The position numbers and the translations under genes are program-made. Below are positions 9,930-19,192 of a stretch of 64,000 nucleotides of DNA, in pieces. Under the pieces are notes generated by a model, which was given only the letters and a program-made list of their open reading frames with translations, did no database searches and had not been told where the DNA came from. The stretch is from Neonectria sp. B-13. Lineage: Eukaryota > Ascomycota > Sordariomycetes > Hypocreales > Nectriaceae. Position 1 is the first letter of the stretch. The number at the start of each line of letters is the position of its first letter. The DNA lies in the NCBI GenBank assembly GCA_002682825.1, contig NOKP01000008.1:1103595-1167594 (forward strand), in the 5' to 3' direction.

Positions 9930-11102
9930 ATGACAGGCCGTTTCACTATGAATTCTAAGCCGCCCGCGACGACGCTTTGGAAGAAGGCCCTCGAGAGAGC
10001 CCCTCTTCCCCAACATGAGATTCTTCACTATCTCCGTGGTTTTCTAGAATCCGACCATCGGTATAAAGTCCGAAATTATGGCTGTGGCCCGTATGATTTA
10101 TATCAGCCGCAAATCACCCAACTTGACTACCTTGACGACATCCCGCAGATGGACATTAAAACATCCAATGATTGCTGCAATAAGACAGCTGCTATATATA
10201 TCTGCCAGTCTGCCCACAGTGATCCTTTACAGGTGCTTCTTATCACACTCCACAACTGGCTCTATCGGAAATGGTTTCGTCCCTACCGCAGCCATATCGA
10301 GTGGGGGCAGTTCATTGCTAAGATTATTGAGCCCCATAAGACAGGGCATTGGAGCAAAAGGCCGATGTTCGACGAGTCGCCAGAGCTGCTGGTCGACATG
10401 ATCATGAACTTGAATCACGTGGTTTGCAGTCGAGTCGAAGAAGCCCGTCAGTCACTCATGGACATAGACGCCAATCCTAACGGCCCCCCTCGATTAAAAT
10501 CCAATCACAACGATTGGGAGCTCCAACAGGATCAGTATTATTTTGTTCTTCAGAAAACATTCCGCGCCATCTCCATCCTTATTCTTGGAAGAGATTACAC
10601 CATGGACCTTGCCGATATTGGGCAGATGTCTGTCTACGTTGTCCGAGGAGTTGAGGATGGCCTCAGTGCTCCTATCACGTTTGATTGTCTATCGCCAAGT
10701 GCCACGACCTTCCTCAAGGGTGCTGATAACAAGATCAAGGCGGTGCGTACTAGCCTGAAAGAAGCCTTCATCTTCCTTCAGGACTTGGAGAAACGAGAAT
10801 TTGCAGCGTTTGGTGTGCGACCAGATCCCAAAGCTACGAATGGACCGCGGGCTGGCTGTCCACTAGATGTTGCTTCAATGCTTTCTGATGCAGAAGAGCT
10901 GGGATGGCCAAAAGGAAAACCATTAGAGATGCCAAGCTCTGAATGGGTAGATACGGACATATACCCTGAGTGGACTGGCTGTGGTGCTCAGTATGACTCT
11001 GGTATCGCGCGTGTGTTGGAGCGAAGTGCGAGAAATCAGGTGGAGCACTCAGAACGGGTAAAGCGGGAATTAGCTTTGAAAGAAGAACCAAACACCATAT
11101 AG
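9930..11102 (+). CDS. Uncharacterised fungal protein (390 aa)
   Basis: Intronless frame from ATG at 9930, with a second in-frame ATG at codon 7. I do not recognise the family. The protein looks soluble and globular: there is no signal peptide or membrane segment, and aromatic-rich segments are spread through it (HNWLYRKWFRPYRSHIEWGQF, DQYYFVLQKTFRAISILIL). The C-terminal part, about residues 350-390, is charged and probably helical. Codon use and even composition support a real gene rather than chance. The neighbours suggest no function, and a lineage-restricted ascomycete protein is most likely. Confidence 0.7.
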   Translation: MTGRFTMNSKPPATTLWKKALERAPLPQHEILHYLRGFLESDHRYKVRNYGCGPYDLYQPQITQLDYLDDIPQMDIKTSNDCCNKTAAIYICQSAHSDPLQVLLITLHNWLYRKWFRPYRSHIEWGQFIAKIIEPHKTGHWSKRPMFDESPELLVDMIMNLNHVVCSRVEEARQSLMDIDANPNGPPRLKSNHNDWELQQDQYYFVLQKTFRAISILILGRDYTMDLADIGQMSVYVVRGVEDGLSAPITFDCLSPSATTFLKGADNKIKAVRTSLKEAFIFLQDLEKREFAAFGVRPDPKATNGPRAGCPLDVASMLSDAEELGWPKGKPLEMPSSEWVDTDIYPEWTGCGAQYDSGIARVLERSARNQVEHSERVKRELALKEEPNTI

Positions 11103-11925
11103 TCATCTAATTTTAGTAATTACGATTCTTGTTACTATTTACTGCCCGCCTAGGGCTGGGCTATGGGTGTTGCAAGAAGACATTTTCGGTTCATACTAGG
11201 GTGATCTCTCGACCAGAAGATCATATCTCTCCCCTTTGCCACAAAGTTGCTCGCGCGCCCACCTGACTATATGGGCTGTGCGACTAGGTTAAGTTAACGG
11301 AGATGAACGCAGCCTGGAAATCGGGGCTAGACTATGGCGATTCGGGGCGTCGAGTCCCAAGATTAGGGCGTGACGCCATTCATTGTTGGGGCGGCGGGTC
11401 AATATGGGCTCTCGGCTTAAGTATGAAAACAGCCCACTCTCGCAGGTCATCGCCACGACCGAAAACGACAGGACAGCAAATGAAACAGGTCTATGATGGG
11501 TTTAACAATGCGATGAGATATATGTCCATTATGCCGCTTGTACGAGACATAATCGGCAGTATCTATTCGGGGACGCCAATTGGACAGAAATTGCCAATGA
11601 GACGGAGGTTGTCTAATTGATTAAGTAACTAAACACCCGAGTTAAGGTCTCGCCCACAGTGCTAGCGACTAACTCGGCGCTCACTCCGCGAGACTCCGCT
11701 TTACGTACCTCGTACCAAGTCAGGGTCAAGACTCCCCCCGACACCGGGGGACCAGCCACTCGTCCGACTCATCCATCTATCAACTGCTTACTGCATCCTG
11801 GCTCACCACGTCGTATTCACAACTTTACCGTCCCATCAATGCCCCTCTAAGATTCTTTCCCTCAGAACAGCGTTCGCACGCAACGGGCCCAGAACCACCT
11901 CAGATACTGGAAAGCAAACCATCCG
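11103..11925. other. Intergenic region
   Basis: Promoter of the C2H2 gene. Short ORFs (for example 11303-11620) lack convincing composition, and I see no repeat or RNA gene. Confidence 0.45.
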
Positions 11926-13818
11926 ATGTCGGCCATGTTTCCTTGGCAAACAGAAACTTCGCCGTCTCCAACCGCGCAAGGCGTGCAGGGCGTAGAGGCC
12001 CAAGGCACACCAGCAACAGGTTCAGAACAAGACAAGGGTATTGAGTTAGCCCAGTCTCGATCTATCTGCCAAATGGCCGGTCCTAACGAGTGGTATCCAG
12101 TCACAAACGTCTCAGAGCTAGACTTTGCCCAGTTGGAGCTGGCCCTGGGATCAGGCTACTCAGATACTCGGCCCCCTCTTGGACTATGTCCCGCAAGTCT
12201 ACAGAATGGCTGGGCATCTCCCAATGGCACCTATTCGCCGGTGGAACACACGTCAGCGTTCTCGAACCTGGGGAGTATGTGTATCAGCCCCACGCTGACT
12301 GGTGGCTACCCAGGTCTGAGCGTGAACAACGCTCAACAGCCAGGGCTGTCTGACGAACTGCCTACCAACGTCCAAAGCGGCATGTGGTTGAAAGACATGC
12401 CATCCGACTTTGGACTAGGTGTCGAGGGCCAATCGCTGCAATTTCAGCAGCCTCGGCTACCCGGGGTTCAATCCCCAAGGTTCGATCTGCCCATCATGAA
12501 CAGTCCTCAGCCAAGTCTTCCAAGGCGGAGAAGTCGCTATCTTCGGTCCCCTGGACACCCATCTCAGCCCATTGCCATCCCATTTTCGGTCGCGGGAACT
12601 TCAATGGACCCTATGCAGAGATGGCAAGATTCCCCTCCAGAAACTGAAGCTGCGTCATTGAGTGCCATCGCCGGCGCATTAAGACATGCTCTCCCTCGTA
12701 CAACCTCGGGCGAGAGCCTGCGAAGTCGAGGCCCGGGCAGTCGAGGCTCCCGAGCAGCCTCCACGGCAAGTTTCAACAGCGAGAACACCAGTCGCTCCTC
12801 GAGGTCGGCAGCTTCGGCTCGTTCGTCTACCTCCAAGGACCTGGTCCCCCGTCCACTGAATGCTCGAGGTGGTATTTCGAAGACGAAACGTGGGAAAGCA
12901 CCCGCCAAACCACGGCGAGCCTTTCAATGCACATTCTGCTGTGATTCTTTCAAAAGCAAGTACGATTGGTCACGCCACGAAAAGTCTCTTCACCTCAGCC
13001 TTGAAGGATGGGTTTGCACGCCTCATGGAGGGGCCGTACTGTCACCCGACACTGGAAGAAGCCATTGTGCTTACTGCAATGTTCTGGACCCCACGCTCGA
13101 ACATCTCGAAACCCACAACTACAGTCTCTGCCAATCGGGTGCCCCTCCACACGTATTCAATCGCAAAGACCACCTTGTTCAACATCTCAGGCTCGCTCAT
13201 CAGCTGGAAACCCTGCCCATCATCGATGATTGGAAGGTTGAGGCGCCGCCAATGATATCTCGTTGTGGTTTCTGCAATACCATGATGGACACCTGGCAAG
13301 ACCGCGTGGATCACCTTGCCCAACATTTCCGGGAAGGCAAGACGATGGATGACTGGCGAGGAGACCATTGTTTTGAGCCACCTATCGCCGCTCGCGTCAC
13401 GAACGCTCTCCCTCCGTATCTCATCGGACCCGAGTCAAGGAGTCTTGTGCCCTTCTCGGCTACAGATTCAGGAACGAGAGACCATCTATTGCAAATCCGA
13501 AAATCCCACGATGATTGGATGGCTGGTCAGGCAGAGTGTGAAGTAGACGGAGAAGCGTCGAATTCCCTCCCAACCATCATGGACGACGATCCCACCTCGA
13601 CGTTCGTCAACGTGCTTACTTTAGGGTTAGGTCGCTACGCTCGGCAACAGATGAGATTGGGCATTATTCCGACCGACGAGATGTTTCAAAATGAGTCGAG
13701 GCGTTTGGTGTATCGGACAGAAGATGCTTGGGAACAAACCATTGCGGACAACAGTGAATGGCTTTCTGCCTTTCGGATACAGCACATGGGTGAACCGTCA
13801 AATAGTGAGCCTCAGTAA
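11926..13818 (+). CDS. C2H2-type zinc finger protein (630 aa)
   Basis: Intronless from ATG at 11926. The first 320 residues are low-complexity (Ser, Pro, Gln, Gly), including an SRGSRAAS-type Ser/Arg stretch near residues 265-305, followed by a basic patch (KTKRGKAPAKPRR). The first finger starts at Cys335 (CTFCCDSFKSKYDWSRHEKSLH). It is followed by CAYC...HLETH (about residues 380-392), a HLVQHLRLAH segment and CGFCNTMMDTWQDRVDHLAQH (about 446-467), which are degenerate fingers. A conserved C-terminal region with LGRYARQQMRLGIIPTDEMF and DAWEQTIADNSEWLSAFR follows. This layout (disordered N-terminus, one canonical and several degenerate fingers, acidic DDW motifs) is common in filamentous fungal C2H2 regulators of unknown target. 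A DNA-binding nuclear role is inferred. Confidence 0.85.
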   Translation: MSAMFPWQTETSPSPTAQGVQGVEAQGTPATGSEQDKGIELAQSRSICQMAGPNEWYPVTNVSELDFAQLELALGSGYSDTRPPLGLCPASLQNGWASPNGTYSPVEHTSAFSNLGSMCISPTLTGGYPGLSVNNAQQPGLSDELPTNVQSGMWLKDMPSDFGLGVEGQSLQFQQPRLPGVQSPRFDLPIMNSPQPSLPRRRSRYLRSPGHPSQPIAIPFSVAGTSMDPMQRWQDSPPETEAASLSAIAGALRHALPRTTSGESLRSRGPGSRGSRAASTASFNSENTSRSSRSAASARSSTSKDLVPRPLNARGGISKTKRGKAPAKPRRAFQCTFCCDSFKSKYDWSRHEKSLHLSLEGWVCTPHGGAVLSPDTGRSHCAYCNVLDPTLEHLETHNYSLCQSGAPPHVFNRKDHLVQHLRLAHQLETLPIIDDWKVEAPPMISRCGFCNTMMDTWQDRVDHLAQHFREGKTMDDWRGDHCFEPPIAARVTNALPPYLIGPESRSLVPFSATDSGTRDHLLQIRKSHDDWMAGQAECEVDGEASNSLPTIMDDDPTSTFVNVLTLGLGRYARQQMRLGIIPTDEMFQNESRRLVYRTEDAWEQTIADNSEWLSAFRIQHMGEPSNSEPQ

Positions 13819-14286
13819 TAGCGTAGCCTAGATGGCCAACTAATGGCCTGATTTCTTGTGTACGCCATTAAGAAATACGTAGCATAGAACTAATAAAGGC
13901 GTGTGCCAATTTTGGTTGTAACGGAGAAGTCCACAGTGAGCTCCGAGCCTGATTTTCATTGTGAAATGTGCTTATGTGCTGCTTTATAACTGTGGAAAGT
14001 CATATGGCGTAGTCGCGATGCCTGAAGCCGTCTTGTCATTTGATTGTCGAATGGGGTTGCTGTTCGGCGTCCTACTTCAAGGCTTCAAGGTCTTGACCAA
14101 TAGTCATGGAATCGCCGGATCACAGGCTTCCTGTTTTGTTCTCATCCTTCGTGTCCGATCTTATTTGATTTCGTCTCAAGTTAGGAAATAAGTACATAAA
14201 ACCCGATTCCCAGCTTTGTTCCCCTTCCTCTCCAAGCACCAGGACCAGCAATCCAACCCGCCTTCCCAACATTGTCTCTTCCATCG
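13819..14286. other. Intergenic region between convergent genes
   Basis: It lies between the 3' ends of two convergent genes. AT-rich segments such as AACTAATAAAGG near 13890 may serve as poly(A) signals. No gene is supported. Confidence 0.45.
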
Positions 14287-15883
14287 TTACTTCTCACCCA
14301 CACCGCGATCATCGTGCTCCCCAATGTTCAGTCTAGATATTACGGATGTGACATCACTTACTGTCGACTTCCCAAACTCACGCTTCAAGTACCAGGGCAT
14401 CGATGATGAAGTGTTGGAATCGTGCTTCTTGCCCCGGGGTACTTTCTCAGTGAGGGTCCTCAGCGCGTCTATTCGAACCTTTTCTGTAATGGTTTGCAGT
14501 ATCTCCAGTCGCATTCTGGCTGCCCCAGGCCCTTGGCTCGCAAAGACATCGGGAAGTCGCCAATTGGGGTATAGGTTCAAGTGACCTTGTCGGACCTGTA
14601 CTTGGTCCTGATGCGCATTGAAGTAGTAAGAACAAAGGCGGCAGGTGGGTTTACTACAGCCAATGTACTTCCATTCATTCCAGAATTGGTTGCGATTAAC
14701 GTAACCGTGAGCCAAAAGCCAGTTGTGAAGCTCAACTTCCGTGTGAACATAGGGTCTGAAAGTCTTTGTGCCAATTTGCTTCCGGATCGCCTTGTCGACG
14801 TCAAACATTTGCGAGGCCTCAGCTTGTGAGATATACACTTCCAATTCTTCATCTTCCTCAAACATGGAACGAATCATGTCCTTGGCTGTGAGTGATGGAT
14901 CGGAAATTGGCTTTTTTATCCGAGTACTGGATGGAATCCATTTGACTTCGAAGTCTTGGAAGAGGGCGGGAAACCGTGTTGAGGCATCAACAATTGTTTT
15001 AGCTGCCCGACGATAGGACAGCAATCGGCCAAGAAAATGACGCAGATCACACCAAATCTCTGACTTTCTAAATTCTCCATCCTTGGCATTCATCAATATT
15101 GCCTGGTTGAGGTCCAAATCTTTGATAGTGGTGATAGCTTTGAGCAAAGTTTCACAGTCACTTAGAACTACGACTTGTTAGACATCGGCGCAGTAGAGAA
15201 GATGTGGCTTTACTTGCACTTGTTTTTCGCATTCTCAGATGACGAAACGTCTCTGGGAAAGCTTGCCCTGGCTTTAAAGTACTGTAACTCTTCTTGGAGT
15301 TTCGAGCCTAGAGCAGTTTGGATGAGCTTTGCTTCTAACAGAAGAACGAAGAAACAAAGATGCTTACCCTCGTAAGATCCCTTCCTTTTGCAATCTTCCA
15401 TGCACTTTTCGAGGAATTCGTTAACGCCGTCAAGATATTTGTTGATTCGCGGCAGGTTAAAGTACAGAATACGCCAAAGAACCTGCTTCTCCAAGGGCCG
15501 CCGGGCGAGTTCAGTCGGGTTTTGGCCCACAAATTTGAGAAGTGAGGAGACAAAGGCTTGAGTTTCTACAAGCTGCGGGACTTTTCTCTGATTGGATCCA
15601 AAGACATACTCAGGGCCAACATCGCCTTGGAGGATAACGAAACTTGTGATGGTTTTGCCGCCTCGTTTGTTGTCGCAAACTTGTGCCAACTTGTTCACGA
15701 AACATGAGAATGCGTGCTGCTGTGTCATCAGAGTGTCGCTTTCTTCAAGTGACGAGCCATCAAAGCTGGTGTCATTTTGTTTGCAAACATTTGTCAAGGC
15801 GACCTCCAACGTGATGGCGAAATAAAGCGGTTGCTGGACGGCTCTTTTCAGGGCAATGGGGGTTTCTGGTGTGACAACAGACA
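14287..15883 (-). CDS. OTT_1508-like nucleic-acid deaminase family protein, 5' end unresolved
   Basis: Exons 15214..15883 and 14287..15160 are joined by a 53-nt intron (GTAAAG donor, GTCTAAC branch, TTCTAAG acceptor) that keeps frame. The N-terminal half is helical and unrecognised. The C-terminal half has the zinc-dependent deaminase signature of the Pfam OTT_1508-like group: HTEVELHNWLLAH supplies the His-x-Glu motif (His ligand and catalytic Glu), and YIGCSKPTCRLCSYYF supplies the two Cys ligands. Such fungal paralogues are predicted nucleotide or nucleic-acid deaminases; no substrate is established. No ATG starts the first exon's frame, and a CTAAC...GGCAG acceptor-like stretch ends at 15884, so another exon probably lies upstream. 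A reading-through 33-nt GT-AG pair near 15310-15360 was treated as coding. Confidence 0.72.
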
Positions 15884-16891
15884 CTGCCGACAAGTTAAGT
15901 TAGCTTTATTGGAACTTTAGACCGAGTTTAATCAACGATGGGGCGCTTTCAAACCCACTGGTAGAAGAAAGTGAAGTTTGGCATCCAGCCGCCTTCACCG
16001 ACACAAATCACAAGGTGTGTGACTCAACCCGTCACAAGCAGCAGCAATTTGTATGAGGGACTGTACAAGAACTTTTATACATAACAATCCAACACACAGG
16101 CTTTATATTAAAGCTGATTGGGACCAAAATCAGTGCAGTTTGCCTCGGCACATGCCTTGCCTCGATGTCTACTACCTGCCTACCACGGTGGGCCTCCCTG
16201 GGCCCCCCCCGCTGTCCTACGTCCCTTGCACACCATCAGGTCAGCTTGAAGTAGTGTCTCATGCGGGAGGGAACCATTTGGACGAATAAAATTCAGTAAA
16301 ACGCAGACTAGATCCTCGATCCTGGCATAAGGCGTCCTGTTACTTCACCCAACGAGGCGACCAGGCTTCAATGCAGCAACCAACAGCTTTCCGGGGAAGT
16401 TTTTGGAAAAGGTTCGAAGGCCCCTGTTGCGATTGATTGGTTTACTGGGTTGAAACTGGGTGGCTTAGACTTCGTATATCTCTATATATACTGCGGGTTG
16501 TCTCTTGATGACCCAGTGATGCAACATATGTGGATGGCCTCCCGCGTCTCACCGAGACGGCCTCTTTAACACGTCACACCGTATGCAGCCTGGCATACAT
16601 TGAATCAGAGTCTTTTCAATTTCCCCAAGTATTTAAAAGAGAACATATCCCCATCACCATAACGTTAATCTTGCGTTCTCATAAGACAAGCAAACAACGC
16701 AGTGGCCGCTAGGTACTGTCATCGTACTCGTTTTTGCACGACAATTGCATTTCTCACTCGCATTGAACATCTGAAATACCCGTTCTTCTTCTCCCAATTC
16801 AGTTGGTGAGTTATTTGCAAGTCATATCTCAAGATCAAATATTTCTAACAGGTGTCTGTGAGATGGTTTGGCAGATGACTAGCTAGGAGAA
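15884..16891. other. Intergenic region between divergent genes
   Basis: It should contain the missing first exon of the deaminase gene and the promoter of the C2H2 gene. A likely 5'-UTR intron of the latter lies at 16806-16851 (GTGAGT donor, TTCTAACAG end). Confidence 0.4.
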
Positions 16892-17767
16892 ATGAGCAAC
16901 GCTTTCAGATACGGGGCGCAAGACCCTCCCATGCATGGCTACGACTACGGAGGATACGGTCAGCAGGATTACAACGGTCCTGCGGAATCCTCCTATGCAA
17001 CCGAAGATCCACCAGTGACTGTAGACCCTGTTCAGTTGCAATACGATGCTGGATCGTCGGAAGCGTATTCGACCGCAACTACTCATCAAACCGGGAACCC
17101 CAATTTGGAGGCATAGTCTCCTTATGGCCAGCTGCCTGGTCATACTGGGCAGCAAACGGGTTCTTGGTCTTTTGACGGGGCGGCTGTCCCCGAATATGAC
17201 GCCGACTATCCAGGCTACGATGCAGTTGATGAAACTAGGTCGCAAGGCGGTTACCCGCTGGCAAATCAGGAGGGAGAGTCCTCAAGCTCGAGGTCGAAGA
17301 CGAAACCGAAGTCGAAGTCGAAATCGAAATCGAAATCGCAGTCGACGACAAAGTCTCATTCGTCACCGGTCCAATGCCCACACTGCGAAAGAGAATATCC
17401 CAGGAACACCGAACTCAAGTAAGACCTGCCCCCTCCTCGTCATAATTCTCCGACGACTCCGCAAGATGATGCTCAAGTCAAACACTGACCGAAACCCCAT
17501 AGCAAACATATCCGGGCGAAGCATGATCCTCACATACCTTGCGTCGTCGATGACTGCTCAAAGCGATTTTCTGACAAGAAAATGATGCGTCGCCACGTCC
17601 GGATTGAGCACCCACTCTTCGCGTCTGATCCACACAACAGCATACCACCAGTTGGAGGGCCCTGTCCATATGCCGAATGTGACGAGATCTTTACTCGGGA
17701 TGACAATTTGACGCGACACATTCAGAAGCAACATGAGAATACGAAGCAGAGGACTTCCGGATCTTGA
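16892..17767 (+). pseudogene. C2H2 zinc finger gene interrupted by an in-frame TAG
   Basis: Join 16892..17418, 17503..17767 gives 264 codons in one frame, but codon 75 (17114-17116) is TAG. The frame is protein-like on both sides: Tyr/Gly-rich before, then YGQLPGHTGQQTGSW, a Lys/Ser repeat (KPKSKSKSKSKSQS) and three good C2H2 fingers (CPHCEREYPRNTELNKHIRAKH split by the intron; CVVDDCSKRFSDKKMMRRHVRIEH; CPYAECDEIFTRDDNLTRHIQKQH). The 84-nt intron has proper signals. The stop follows GCA, and the parent codon was probably CAG, a C-to-T change at a CpA dinucleotide. Alternatives are an unrecognised intron ending at this very TAG (weak phase-0 donors exist near 17014-17020), stop readthrough, or a sequencing error. 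If functional, it would be a nuclear DNA-binding protein. Confidence 0.6.
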
Positions 17768-17987
17768 TCTCCTACAGCTACGAGCAAACGGTTGTATCTA
17801 TTTGATTTGTGGAACGAGTTTGTGTTTTCGGATTTCCATTCTAGCTTAACGGCCCCGATAGGACCTTATATTGAACGCGTCATAGCTGTCAACATTTGTC
17901 TATTTCTTGAAGCTGTCCTCCGTGCCACCACTTGACGTTCCTCTTCTCAAGTCCTAAAAGCCCATCTGGGAATAGCACGCATATTGA

Positions 17988-18737
17988 CTAAGCCTCCACA
18001 GGCTGACGCACCATATAACGAAACGCATACTCTCCCCATTTTTCACTATTCCCAAATACGCCATCCTTAGGCGGCGGTCCGACAGCCCACTTATCCAAAT
18101 CAACAGTCAAGCGCTCGACCTCCTTGTATCCTTGCTTCTTAAACAGAGGCCAGCCCGCTTCAGAGGCGTGCACCCAAGAGAAGGCCCCTAGCCGGTCCGC
18201 CTGTTCGGTGCCCCATCGTATGAGCTGTGAACCAATGCCTTGGCCTTCATAATTTGAGTCTACGGCGACGCCAATTATGTTGATGCACTTCGAACCATCC
18301 GGCATGATCCGGTTCATGAAGTCAGACAGGTGCTGAGTTGTCATCGCCTCAAGCTCCTTGATTCTTTCAGCCCCCGGGATAGGCTCGTCCTCCTCAGCCT
18401 CCGCTTCACCCTTACCACCGTCATCTGCAACCGTAGTTTCTACTTCCTCCGCACCCTCCGCTGGTGAAGCATCCAGCTCGATGCCCCTGAAGCCCCAAGC
18501 AACGAAGCCCACAATCTTGCCGTCGCGGTCATCCGTCGCCTTGAGCATAACAGCCCTCGGGGATTCGACCCATGAGCGTGCGCAAATAGTCATTCCCTCG
18601 GCGAATACCCCGGGTTTCTGGCCCATAATCTTCATCTGCGAGTGAGTGTCTTTGTCGAAGGCGCGTATGAAGATCTCGCCTAGCCGGGGCACATCACGCA
18701 GTGAGGCGCGGGAGATGGTGAAGGTAGGGTTTGACAT
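17988..18737 (-). CDS. GNAT family N-acetyltransferase
   Basis: ATG at 18737 is the first in-frame methionine (249 aa); the open frame extends further only with non-ATG codons. The GNAT fold is evident: an N-terminal FTISRASLRDVPRLGEIFIRAF block, GKIVGFVAWGF (beta strands 2-4), INIIGVAVDSNYEGQGIGSQLI with the acetyl-CoA pyrophosphate loop Q/E-G-Q-G-I-G, and a C-terminal GAFSWVHASEAGWPLFKKQGYKE block. An acidic Glu/Ala-rich insert of about 40 residues splits the core, a frequent feature of fungal paralogues. Acyl acceptor unknown. The gene is oriented tail-to-tail with the interrupted C2H2 gene. Confidence 0.88.
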   Translation of the reverse strand: MSNPTFTISRASLRDVPRLGEIFIRAFDKDTHSQMKIMGQKPGVFAEGMTICARSWVESPRAVMLKATDDRDGKIVGFVAWGFRGIELDASPAEGAEEVETTVADDGGKGEAEAEEDEPIPGAERIKELEAMTTQHLSDFMNRIMPDGSKCINIIGVAVDSNYEGQGIGSQLIRWGTEQADRLGAFSWVHASEAGWPLFKKQGYKEVERLTVDLDKWAVGPPPKDGVFGNSEKWGEYAFRYMVRQPVEA

Positions 18738-19192
18738 TGTGTGGTGTGAAAGGATGAGTTTTGAGGGACACTTCGAACTGATTGATTCAACTGTGAGGTG
18801 CTTTTCCTTCACAGTCTCATCATCATCGCGGAACCCGTGAGCTTTGTAGTTCCTGTGCTAAAGAGTAAGATCAAAAGTGCCATCCTGAAGCGGAACTCCG
18901 GCCTCGTATCGGCTCCACTTTCGCGCCGGCTCTCCGGGTGAGTCACGGCCGCTATCGAGCTTCCGAATGCGTGCAGGTTTACGGGTCGTGCAGATAGCTC
19001 TGTGTGTAGGTGTCAGCAGTAAGATAACGCGGAATGGAGAAATCACGTTACGCTTTGGAGACAGCCTTGAATGCTCAATTGTTACTTCACCAATTTGGAC
19101 CACATCGCAGCGACAGATCGCGAATTGTTCTTTTTTTCATCAACTGCTTCATCAATTCATTCACAAAACCTGTCATCAGCTGGGACCTCCAC
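18738..19192. other. Intergenic region
   Basis: Promoter of the GNAT gene and 3' flank of the GH127 gene. No supported gene. Confidence 0.45.

Noticed and set aside
12464..12480. tRNA T-arm-like GGGGTTCAATCCCC
   Set aside because: Lies inside the C2H2 coding region, and no acceptor, D- or anticodon arm surrounds it.
13620..13631. TTAGGGTTAGG, telomere-like
   Set aside because: Single occurrence inside a coding frame; not an array and not a telomerase template.
15310..15365. 33-nt GT-AG pair inside deaminase exon 1
   Set aside because: Shorter than credible fungal introns, and the frame reads through with sensible sequence.
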